A stretch of DNA of 6,752 nt from Synergistes sp. (GTDB lineage: Bacteria; Synergistota; Synergistia; Synergistales; Synergistaceae), in NCBI GenBank assembly GCA_016288355.1, contig JAEEYY010000176.1, forward strand, positions 1 through 6,752. Reading direction: 5' to 3'. The notes below the pieces were generated by a model that worked only from the letters and a program-made list of their open reading frames with translations, was not told the DNA's origin and searched no databases. Shown here one piece after another: positions 1 through 5,203 of the stretch (its first letter is position 1; each line of letters opens with the position of its first letter). The translations under genes were made by a program, and so were the position numbers.

Positions 1-30
1 CTTCTTTATCTCAAAAGCGGAAGATGGAAG

Positions 31-74
31 AAAAAAATATAGGCAGGAACAGCTAAGCGCCGCCCCGCCTATAT
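31..74 (-). terminator. Intrinsic terminator of the PfoR-like gene
   Basis: Read on the minus strand, the sequence from 74 to 37 forms a stem with arms ATATAGGC and GCCTATAT. Four more inner pairs, two of them G-T wobbles, extend it to about 12 bp. The stem runs directly into a T-rich tract, complementary to the A-run at 31-37. It lies about 30 nt past the TAG stop of the minus-strand gene, the right place to end that transcript. The remaining bases 1-30 show no gene. Confidence 0.7.
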
Positions 75-102
75 CAACACTTTAATGCGTACTCTAAGAC
101 AG

Positions 103-1131
103 CTACAGATCCAGCTTAAGATCGCTGCCTTTGATAAGCCCGGCCTTGCGCATGATCTCGGCAATTATAAGCGTGACGACAGCCGGAAGGATGAAATGCA
201 TGAGCGCTATCTGAATGAGAACGCCTGCAGACGCCCCCATTGCTTCTATCGCGCCGAACTGACCCACCAGGTCGCTGGTCCCCATGCCGGCGCCTGACGG
301 TACATTGGTCATACGAAAGACCAGAGTTGAGACCGGCCCTAAAATGAGGCTTGCAAGCGTAGGCGGCACCCATATGACCGGATGCCTGACTATGTTCGGC
401 ATCTGAAGCATCGACGTGCCAAGCCCCTGAGAAAGCAGGCCTGAGAGCCCGTTCTCGCGGAACGACATCACGGCAAAACCTATCATCTGCGTGGAACAGC
501 CTACCGCAGCCGCACCGGCGGCAAGTCCGGAAAGCTTCAGCGCTACGGCGATCGCCGCGCTTGAGATGGGCAGGGTCAGTATCATACCCATGATAGCGGA
601 TACAGCTGCGCCCATCGGACCCGGCTGAAGCTCCGTCGCGCGCATGATCAGCTGGCCTATCGCAGTCATCATCCCGGCAACAGGCGGGCCAACGAGCTTC
701 CCTGCAGCCATCCCGGCTATTATCGTTGACGCCGGCGTCGCTATTATATCTATCGGCGTTTCTTTGGATACTATCTTGCCGAACTCCGATCCGACTATCG
801 CCGCTACGAAAGCCCCGACCGGGCCTCCCCATGAGTTGCCGGCAAAACCTACCGCGGCGCACGAGAAAACGACCATCATAGGAGCCTTCAGAGCCTGGGC
901 TATCGCTACAGCGATAGCAGGACCTACCATCTGCCCCGCAAGCGTTCCGAACTCTGCCAGAACAGATATCCCGCACTTATTTCCTATGGTCTTCAGTATC
1001 AGTCCGGTGATCAGAGACGCAAAAAGTCCGACGCCCATCGCGCCCAGAGCCTCCACGAAATAGCGCGAAAACGAAAACCTGACATTCTTGCGCTCAAGAA
1101 ACGCCGCAAAGGAACCCTTCCGATCTACCAA
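103..1131 (-). CDS. PfoR / PTS_EIIC_2-type integral membrane protein
   Basis: This 342-residue, very hydrophobic protein has several membrane segments, for example about residues 26-46 and 304-326. Its Gly/Ala/Pro-rich loops are typical of the PTS_EIIC_2 family, which includes the Clostridium perfringens regulator PfoR. Recognisable stretches are FVEALGAMGVGLFAS near residue 26, TPIDIIATPAS near 125, CSTQMIGFAVM near 212 and SGAGMGTSDLVGQ near 279. No EIIA or EIIB domain is fused or adjacent, so sugar phosphotransfer is not supported, and a stand-alone transporter or membrane regulator is equally possible. I chose the TTG at 1131 because an AGGAGG lies 8 nt upstream. The first in-frame ATG, at 1257, lies upstream of the promoter and would add 42 residues unlike the family. 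The length fits the family. The gene is monocistronic, with its own promoter and terminator, and divergent from the aldolase gene. The family call is good; the substrate is unknown. Confidence 0.85.
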   Translation of the reverse strand: MVDRKGSFAAFLERKNVRFSFSRYFVEALGAMGVGLFASLITGLILKTIGNKCGISVLAEFGTLAGQMVGPAIAVAIAQALKAPMMVVFSCAAVGFAGNSWGGPVGAFVAAIVGSEFGKIVSKETPIDIIATPASTIIAGMAAGKLVGPPVAGMMTAIGQLIMRATELQPGPMGAAVSAIMGMILTLPISSAAIAVALKLSGLAAGAAAVGCSTQMIGFAVMSFRENGLSGLLSQGLGTSMLQMPNIVRHPVIWVPPTLASLILGPVSTLVFRMTNVPSGAGMGTSDLVGQFGAIEAMGASAGVLIQIALMHFILPAVVTLIIAEIMRKAGLIKGSDLKLDL

Positions 1132-1177
1132 AACAAACACCTCCTGCTGCTGCTGTCTGCAAAATTTATTGCGTGCA

Positions 1178-1206
1178 ATTTTAGTGACTTTATATAAAAG
1201 TGTCAA
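1178..1206 (-). promoter_or_regulatory. Sigma-70-type promoter of the PfoR-like gene
   Basis: On the minus strand there is a perfect TTGACA (1206-1201), a 17-nt spacer and TAAAAT (1183-1178). Transcription should start near 1171, leaving a 5' UTR of about 40 nt that contains a CAGCAGCAGCAGGAGG stretch including the ribosome binding site. The position also rules out the upstream ATG at 1257 as the start codon. Confidence 0.8.
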
Positions 1207-1262
1207 ACTTGAGAAAAATTTATCAAATAGATGGTATCTGATAATATCCGACAACAATAATA

Positions 1263-1278
1263 GGATGTCCGTACATCC
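1263..1278. promoter_or_regulatory. Small inverted repeat between the divergent promoters
   Basis: GGATGT and ACATCC form a perfect 6-bp dyad with a 4-nt spacer. It sits about 20 bp upstream of the -35 box of the aldolase promoter and about 57 bp upstream of the -35 box of the divergent gene. That is a plausible place for an activator or shared regulator, but the arms are short and could arise by chance. Confidence 0.25.
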
Positions 1279-1297
1279 GCCGTCTCTGTTCTCAGGA

Positions 1298-1326
1298 TTG
1301 ACATATCAGGGCCCGCCGCTCATACT
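1298..1326 (+). promoter_or_regulatory. Promoter of the HOGA-like aldolase gene
   Basis: A perfect TTGACA at 1298-1303 is followed by a 17-nt spacer and CATACT at 1321-1326, which matches the -10 consensus at 4 of 6 positions. The predicted start is near 1333, giving a leader of about 40 nt. The ribosome binding site AGGAG is at 1359-1363, 9 nt before the ATG. Confidence 0.65.
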
Positions 1327-1372
1327 AAAGCACAGCACCAGGCTGAGATCATACGATCAGGAGATGATTTAG

Positions 1373-2281
1373 ATGGCGGATAAGATTTGCGGAGTATTCG
1401 CGCCTGTCCCGACACCTTTTTCCGGCGACGGCTCAATAGATGAGAACGGCTGGAGGAAAAACCTGAGGATGTGGAGCGCCTCGCCCCTCGACGGGATAGT
1501 GATAGCAGGTTCCAACGGTGAACTGCCCTTCCTGAATCTGGAAGAGAGGGTTCGCCTTACGAAAATTGCCAGAGAAGAGGCCGAAGGCAGGCTCTTTATA
1601 ATGTCAGGCGCTCATTTTGCCGCGACTGAAGATGCAAAGCGGGCGGCAGTTGAACTGTCGAAAGCCGGGGCTGACGGGCTGCTTCTTCTTCCGCCGCATT
1701 ACTATAAAGGAAAGGAAGAAATGCTGCTGCGTTATTTTACCGACGTAGCGGATATATCACCTGTACCGGTATTTTTATATAATATGCCGGCAAATACCGG
1801 CGTTGACCTAAGCGCTGAATTAATATGCGAGGCTGCGAAACATCCGAATATAAAGGGTATCAAAGACACGTCCGGCAACATGACAAAGTTAGGCTACACG
1901 GCCCTTGGCACGCCCGATGATTTCTCTGTATTCGGCGGTACCGGCAACTGGTTCCTTGCGGCTCTGTCAATGGGTGCATGCGGCGGGACTATGGCCGTTT
2001 CGATACTCTTCCCGCGCTCATGCCGCATGCTCTACGAAGCATTCCTCGAAGGCAGGCTCGGCGAAGCCGTTGAACTTCAGAAGAGACTGCTGCCTGTAAG
2101 CGACGCCATCACCAGACGCTTCAGCATACCGGGGCTCAAATACGCAATGGGCGCAATGGGTATGACAGGCGGACCGTGCCGCCGGCCGCTGCTGCCGCTT
2201 CCGGAAAAAGACGCGCGCACGCTGATGTCCGTGATAGAAGCCTCCGGTCTCGACGAATACGAAAAGTGGCGCGGCCGGTAA
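1373..2281 (+). CDS. DapA-superfamily aldolase, 4-hydroxy-2-oxoglutarate aldolase-like
   Basis: This 302-residue, class I (Schiff-base) aldolase or lyase of the DHDPS/N-acetylneuraminate lyase superfamily is a complete TIM barrel of normal length. The substrate-carboxylate loop is GSNGE (46-50) where true DapA has GTTGE. The catalytic Tyr is Y136 in YNMPANTG, and the Schiff-base Lys is K164 in KGIKDTSG. Bona fide DapA has an Arg in the YN-P-R-TG loop that binds aspartate semialdehyde; here it is Asn141. The combination GSNGE(L)PFL, PANTG-DL, AITRRFSIPGLK and GGPCRRPL recalls mammalian HOGA1 and the related L-threo-3-deoxy-hexulosonate aldolases. Likely chemistry is cleavage of a 2-oxo-4-hydroxy acid to pyruvate plus an aldehyde, in the cytosol. 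The start is supported by AGGAG 9 nt upstream. The gene stands alone, divergent from the membrane protein, which might import a related acid (inference). The superfamily is certain; the substrate is not. Confidence 0.88.
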   Translation: MADKICGVFAPVPTPFSGDGSIDENGWRKNLRMWSASPLDGIVIAGSNGELPFLNLEERVRLTKIAREEAEGRLFIMSGAHFAATEDAKRAAVELSKAGADGLLLLPPHYYKGKEEMLLRYFTDVADISPVPVFLYNMPANTGVDLSAELICEAAKHPNIKGIKDTSGNMTKLGYTALGTPDDFSVFGGTGNWFLAALSMGACGGTMAVSILFPRSCRMLYEAFLEGRLGEAVELQKRLLPVSDAITRRFSIPGLKYAMGAMGMTGGPCRRPLLPLPEKDARTLMSVIEASGLDEYEKWRGR

Positions 2282-2305
2282 CACATTAAAGCAAGATTCA
2301 CAATA

Positions 2306-2333
2306 TTGACTTTTCACGGGCGCCGCGTATAAT
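2306..2333 (+). promoter_or_regulatory. Strong promoter of the helicase transcript
   Basis: TTGACT (2306-2311), a 16-nt spacer and a perfect TATAAT (2328-2333) predict a start near 2340. It begins only 24 nt after the aldolase stop, and no clear terminator lies between. The helicase start codon is about 278 nt further on, so the transcript would carry an unusually long 5' UTR. Confidence 0.75.
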
Positions 2334-2339
2334 GTAGCG

Positions 2340-2617
2340 GTTGTGCGTTGATTTTTCGCACAGTGCAGTAATTCTTTCTGCCGCGCGCGGCGTGATCCGG
2401 TAGTAAACCGTTTGTACCTGCAGCCTGCTTCGCTTCTATATGCGCGATAAAAGGAAAAGAATTGTTGCGCATATTTTTGGGGGCGGGCATTTTTTCTGCC
2501 CGATATCTATAAAATATAATACTCTGCTGCGGCGATGCCATATCCGCTCTGCCTTTTTGTGCGCCAAAGCAGAGAGCATATATTTTTTGCCCCGGTTTTT
2601 TATTAGGAGGTATTGTT
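2340..2617 (+). promoter_or_regulatory. Long structured 5' leader of the helicase mRNA
   Basis: This gene-free stretch holds several hairpins. TGTGCG/CGCACA (2342-2347 with 2357-2362) sits at the predicted 5' end. GCAG/CTGC pairs at 2365-2368 with 2378-2381. A 13-bp stem (2438-2450 with 2462-2474, core ATATGCGC/GCGCATAT, two G-T pairs) has a purine-rich 11-nt loop and is followed by a short T-run. CGGGCA/TGCCCG (2484-2489 with 2497-2502) has a T-rich loop. CTCTGC plus TTT pairs with AAA plus GCAGAG (2547-2556 with 2566-2574, one bulge), with T-runs further down. A second CTCTGC at 2522-2527 could compete for the same GCAGAG. The ribosome binding site AGGAGG is at 2605-2610. Long leaders are common on cold-shock RNA helicase genes, so cold control or autoregulation is plausible. 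I recognise no known riboswitch. Confidence 0.55.
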
Positions 2618-4414
2618 ATGACTGAAGGATATCAGGGAAGTTTTTCTGATTTCAATTTGAGACCGGCACTGCTGAGGGCCGTTGAACGCAAAGGCTTTGA
2701 GCATCCGATGCCGGTACAGACAGCTGTGCTTGAAGATGAAAGTCTTATCGAAAACGATATCATCGTACAGGCAAAGACAGGCTCAGGCAAGACGCTTGCC
2801 TTTGCGCTGCCGCTGCTCAACATAACCGATGAAAGCAAAAAGCTGCCGCAGATATTAGTGCTTTCCCCGACGCGCGAGCTTGCTCAGCAGACCGCGCGTG
2901 AGTTTGCCTGGCTCGGATCGGATCTGGGGATCAGAACGGCTGCTCTTGTCGGCGGGCTGGACATGGAACGACAGATACGCTCGCTGCGTGAAGGAGCGGC
3001 GGTGACCGTGGGAACGCCGGGGCGTGTTCTTGACCATATACGCCGCGGAACGCTCAGGACCGAGGAGGTACACAGCGTTGTGCTGGATGAAGGGGACCAT
3101 ATGCTGGACATGGGTTTCCGCGACGAACTGGAGGCTATACTCGAAGCGGTGGGAAGCGTGGACCGCACATGGCTCTTCTCCGCTACGATGCCGGATGAGG
3201 TGCTTTCACTGGCAAACAGCTATCTCGACGCACCCAGAAAGATATCCCTCGTTACGGACATAACCACTCACAGCGAAATATCCCAGCGCGCCTATATAAT
3301 ACCGTCGCGCAAACGTTTCGAGGGACTTACAAACGTGCTGATCTGGGAGGCTCCGAGCAAGGCACTTATATTCTGCGGAACCAGGGCGGAGACACAGGAG
3401 ATAGCGGACCGGCTCTGCGACAACGGCTTCCATGCGGCTGCGATACACGGCGACATGAGCCAGCGTGAGCGCAACGGAGCTCTTTCAGCGCTCAGGGGCG
3501 GCAGAGTCGCGATGCTCGTAGCGACGGACGTAGCGGCAAGAGGGCTCGATATAGACGCGGTGAGCCATGTAATACAGTACGGCATGCCTCAGAACCTGGA
3601 AGCGTTCGTTCACAGGAGCGGACGGACCGGCAGGGCCGGACGAGAAGGAAGCAACCTGATCCTTCTTACATCACGCGAGGCGCACCAGTTCAGAGGAATG
3701 ATAGCGCACTCGGGTTCAAAGCTGAAGCTTGAGTGGATACCGGCTCCCGACGCAGCGGAGATCGACGTTCAGTCGAGGGTGCGTTTTGAGAACAATATAA
3801 TAGAACACGCCCTTGAATCGGACGAATTTGCCGGGTGGGCACAGGACCTGTTGTCTCGGGAAGAAGCGCCTGTGCTTGTATCCGGACTGCTTGCAAAGGC
3901 TTACGGTGACCAGCCCTCCGGCTATTCGATACGCGCAGATGTACAGGCCGAGATGGACAGGGAAAAGGGGCGCAGGAGCGAGAACAGAAGCAAAAACGAC
4001 CGCGCCGACCGCTTCAGGCGTGCCGACATGACGGGCGGAGCATCCGTTCATTTCTCACAGGGACGCGATGACGGCTGGGAAGTGGGACCTCTTCTTGGCA
4101 CACTCTGCCGCTGCCTCGGTATAGGCCGCGAAGACGTAGGCAATATAAAGCTGAGAGACTCAGGAACTTCGGTGGAACTGTCTCAGCGCGGCGCGGAAAT
4201 GCTCGAAGAACGGCTGGACAGGCTCTCCCGTTTCGGCCTTTCAGTGGTTTCGGCAAAACCGATATCAGGACAAAGACGGACAGACGGAAGAACGCCGCGC
4301 GACGAAAAGCGTTTCAGCCGCGACAGGGAACAGGGCGTAAGACGCGGCAAGGAGCGGAACGCCGAAAGACAGCCGCAGCGAGGCTCAAGAAAGCGCTTCG
4401 GGAAAAAAGACTGA
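2618..4414 (+). CDS. DEAD-box ATP-dependent RNA helicase with DbpA-type C-terminal RNA-binding domain
   Basis: This 598-residue cytosolic ATP-dependent RNA helicase is of the DeaD/CsdA/DbpA group, likely acting in ribosome assembly or RNA turnover, especially in the cold. The Q-motif region is at residues 9-34. Motif I AKTGSGKT is at 52-59, Ia PTRELA at 84-89, GG at 112-113, Ib TPGR at 133-136, III SAT at 188-190, V TDVAARGLD at 303-311 and VI HRSGRTGR at 332-339. Motif II reads DEGD (157-160) instead of DEAD; the acidic residues that bind Mg-ATP are kept. Residues about 395-430 are helical and could dimerise, as in CsdA-type enzymes. A DbpA-type RNA-binding fold spans about 475-546 (VHFSQGRDDG, then GPLLGTLCRCLGI, then IKLRDSGTSVEL). 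A strongly basic Arg/Lys tail follows. The start is set by AGGAGG 7 nt upstream. It is monocistronic, with a long leader and a strong terminator. The family is very secure; the subtype is less so. Confidence 0.95.
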   Translation: MTEGYQGSFSDFNLRPALLRAVERKGFEHPMPVQTAVLEDESLIENDIIVQAKTGSGKTLAFALPLLNITDESKKLPQILVLSPTRELAQQTAREFAWLGSDLGIRTAALVGGLDMERQIRSLREGAAVTVGTPGRVLDHIRRGTLRTEEVHSVVLDEGDHMLDMGFRDELEAILEAVGSVDRTWLFSATMPDEVLSLANSYLDAPRKISLVTDITTHSEISQRAYIIPSRKRFEGLTNVLIWEAPSKALIFCGTRAETQEIADRLCDNGFHAAAIHGDMSQRERNGALSALRGGRVAMLVATDVAARGLDIDAVSHVIQYGMPQNLEAFVHRSGRTGRAGREGSNLILLTSREAHQFRGMIAHSGSKLKLEWIPAPDAAEIDVQSRVRFENNIIEHALESDEFAGWAQDLLSREEAPVLVSGLLAKAYGDQPSGYSIRADVQAEMDREKGRRSENRSKNDRADRFRRADMTGGASVHFSQGRDDGWEVGPLLGTLCRCLGIGREDVGNIKLRDSGTSVELSQRGAEMLEERLDRLSRFGLSVVSAKPISGQRRTDGRTPRDEKRFSRDREQGVRRGKERNAERQPQRGSRKRFGKKD

Positions 4415-4427
4415 CACAGCCCCATAT

Positions 4428-4459
4428 AAAAAGCTTCCGCCCCTGAGCGGAAGCTTTTT
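4428..4459. terminator. Perfect 13-bp terminator hairpin after the helicase
   Basis: Arms at 4428-4440 (AAAAAGCTTCCGC) and 4447-4459 pair perfectly around a 6-nt loop. They begin 14 nt after the helicase stop. The T-run at 4455-4459 on one side and the A-run at 4428-4432 on the other mean it could work on both strands, although no minus-strand gene approaches it here. Confidence 0.9.
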
Positions 4460-4478
4460 AATTATCAGACCTGCACGC

Positions 4479-4484
4479 TATAAT
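4479..4484 (+). promoter_or_regulatory. -10 box of the alkyltransferase-like gene
   Basis: A perfect TATAAT lies 22 nt before the ATG. The matching -35 region would fall at the end of the preceding terminator stem and has no recognisable TTGACA, so the promoter is weak or activator-dependent. Transcription would begin near 4491, right at the ribosome binding site (GAGGAG, 4493-4498). Confidence 0.45.
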
Positions 4485-4506
4485 CATACAAAGAGGAGCG
4501 TGTGAG

Positions 4507-4803
4507 ATGGATTCCTTTTTTGAACGAGTCTACAGTATAGTGAAGAGTATTCCACGCGGCACTGTCGTTTCTTACGGCCAGATAGCCTTCATGACAGGCG
4601 CGCCCCGCTGTGCGCGCCAGGTCGGCTGGGCGATGCGCCGTGCCCCTGAGGGATTGCCGTGCCACCGCGTGATAATGGCGGACGGCTCTTTAGCGCCCGC
4701 TGCCTGCAAAGAGCGCTTCCGCGCGCTGCTTTTAGCAGAAGGTGTTACTTTCCTGCCGGACGGCCGGGTAGATATTAGAAAAAACAGATGGCGCGGCAGA
4801 TGA
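4507..4803 (+). CDS. MGMT-family (alkyltransferase-like) DNA-binding protein with active-site Cys
   Basis: This 98-residue protein corresponds to only the C-terminal DNA-binding domain of O6-alkylguanine-DNA alkyltransferases (Ogt, MGMT). The family signatures are IPRGTVVSYGQIA (15-27), with Tyr23 for base flipping, RQVGWAM (37-43), with Arg37 as the likely finger residue, and the acceptor motif PCHRV (51-55) with Cys52. Alkyltransferase-like proteins such as E. coli Atl have Trp in place of this Cys and only flag lesions for excision repair. Here the Cys is intact, so true methyl or alkyl transfer is possible, although the usual N-terminal domain is absent. The overall length and the QVGWAMRRAPEGLP segment look more like the ATL group. 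GAGGAG lies 8 nt before the ATG. The gene appears to stand alone; no clear terminator follows it. Confidence 0.9.
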   Translation: MDSFFERVYSIVKSIPRGTVVSYGQIAFMTGAPRCARQVGWAMRRAPEGLPCHRVIMADGSLAPAACKERFRALLLAEGVTFLPDGRVDIRKNRWRGR

Positions 4804-4949
4804 CTTATTAAGCCCGGCTATTTATAGCACCAGCTGGAATAATTCAATACTTTTTTAAATTGAATTGCCTGTTAGCTTAATAAAACAACGCATTTTTGCA
4901 TTATTGATCTTTATTAATATTAAAGTTTGCTGATAATGGTCATTAAATC
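4804..4949. other. AT-rich intergenic segment with dyad symmetries
   Basis: No gene is visible. AATTCAAT and ATTGAATT (4841-4848 and 4859-4866) form a perfect 8-bp dyad around a T-rich spacer. A near-palindrome, CTTTA...TAAAG, spans 4909-4925. The first could be a weak terminator or a protein site, but its T-run lies in the loop rather than after the stem. The composition is clearly more AT-rich than the genes on both sides. Confidence 0.4.
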
Positions 4950-4968
4950 CAAACATTACAAATGTTTG
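4950..4968. promoter_or_regulatory. 19-bp palindromic operator candidate over the -35 box
   Basis: CAAACATT (4950-4957) and AATGTTTG (4961-4968) are perfect inverted repeats around ACA. The right arm shares three bases with the TTGACA box of the operon promoter. A dimeric repressor bound here would block RNA polymerase. I do not recognise the regulator family, and no regulator gene lies within the window. Confidence 0.55.
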
Positions 4969-4994
4969 ACAGCTGCGAAAAATGATGATATTAT
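4966..4994 (+). promoter_or_regulatory. Promoter of the leader peptide and oxidoreductase operon
   Basis: A perfect TTGACA (4966-4971), a 17-nt spacer and TATTAT (4989-4994, 5 of 6 matches) place the start near 5001. The transcript would meet the attenuator after about 155 nt, a normal length for amino-acid attenuators. Confidence 0.85.
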
Positions 4995-5011
4995 TCCGTC
5001 AATCTTGAAGA

Positions 5012-5084
5012 AGGAGGACGTGTTATGTTAAGAGCTTTAAACGGAAATAACATAATAATTATAATTATTAACGCGGCTCCTCCT
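5012..5084 (+). promoter_or_regulatory. Shine-Dalgarno to anti-Shine-Dalgarno pairing in the leader (segments 1:2)
   Basis: AGGAGGA at 5012-5018, the leader peptide's own ribosome binding site, is perfectly complementary over 7 bp to TCCTCCT at 5078-5084. The latter is also part of the antiterminator arm. If the leader is not translated, this pairing would use up segment 2 and leave the terminator free to form. Confidence 0.5.
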
Positions 5085-5102
5085 CGCAGGATCGGCGATT
5101 AG
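5025..5102 (+). CDS. Isoleucine-rich leader peptide (25 residues) of an attenuator
   Basis: This small ORF of 25 codons plus TAG has an ideal ribosome binding site (AAGGAGG, 5011-5017, 7 nt before ATG). Residues 10-15 are six consecutive isoleucines, with codons ATA ATA ATT ATA ATT ATT, and residue 23 is a seventh. Both tRNA-Ile isoacceptors are sampled: the one reading AUA and the one reading AUU/AUC. ATA is ordinary in the neighbouring genes, so the run senses isoleucyl-tRNA supply rather than a rare codon. Asn residues flank the run, and the tail contains Pro-Pro and Arg-Arg. The peptide is not expected to act as a protein. Its translation reports isoleucine status to the hairpins downstream, as in the ilv, leu, his and trp leaders of enterobacteria. 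The stop codon lies 21 nt before the terminator stem. An ilv-type leader is well known; one in front of this enzyme class is not known to me. Confidence 0.9.
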   Translation: MLRALNGNNIIIIIINAAPPRRIGD

Positions 5103-5129
5103 CGCCGTTTGTGAAGCGAGTCAGGGGCC
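5075..5129 (+). promoter_or_regulatory. Predicted antiterminator (segments 2:3)
   Basis: GGCTCCT (5075-5081) can pair with AGGGGCC (5123-5129), with one G-T pair. CTCGC (5083-5087) pairs with GCGAG (5116-5120), and a nested CGGCG/CGCCG hairpin (5093-5097 with 5103-5107) closes the loop. This structure uses seven bases of the upstream terminator arm, so the two folds exclude each other. A ribosome stalled on the first isoleucine codons would leave it free to form. A ribosome at the stop codon would cover its inner stem. Confidence 0.65.
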
Positions 5130-5155
5130 CTTTCGATGGAAAGGGCCCCTTTTTT
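5123..5155 (+). terminator. Attenuator terminator (segments 3:4)
   Basis: AGGGGCCCTTTC (5123-5134) and GAAAGGGCCCCT (5139-5150) form a perfect 12-bp stem with a GATG loop, followed by a T-run at 5150-5155. It lies between the leader peptide stop and the first structural gene of the same transcript, so it works as a regulated terminator and not as the end of a gene. Confidence 0.93.
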
Positions 5156-5203
5156 ATATCAAAGATTTATAAAACGGGTTTTGATGATCAGGAGGAAACG
5201 AAA

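Noticed and set aside
644..1063. A 139-codon plus-strand ORF opposite the membrane protein gene
   Set aside because: It is the antisense shadow of a long Gly/Ala/Pro-rich coding sequence, with no start signals of its own.
1132..1257. A longer N-terminus of the PfoR-like protein from the ATG at 1257
   Set aside because: The consensus promoter at 1178-1206 lies downstream of that ATG. The TTG at 1131 has an AGGAGG at 8 nt, and the family begins there.
2440..2625. A 61-codon ORF in the helicase leader
   Set aside because: It has no ribosome binding site. Its sequence is low-complexity and basic, it overlaps the helicase start, and its start lies inside a strong hairpin arm.
5001..5203. A T-box riboswitch as the sensor of isoleucine
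   Set aside because: The leader is short, has no TGGNACCGCG-type T-box sequence and no stem I-like region. The translated Ile run explains the control better.
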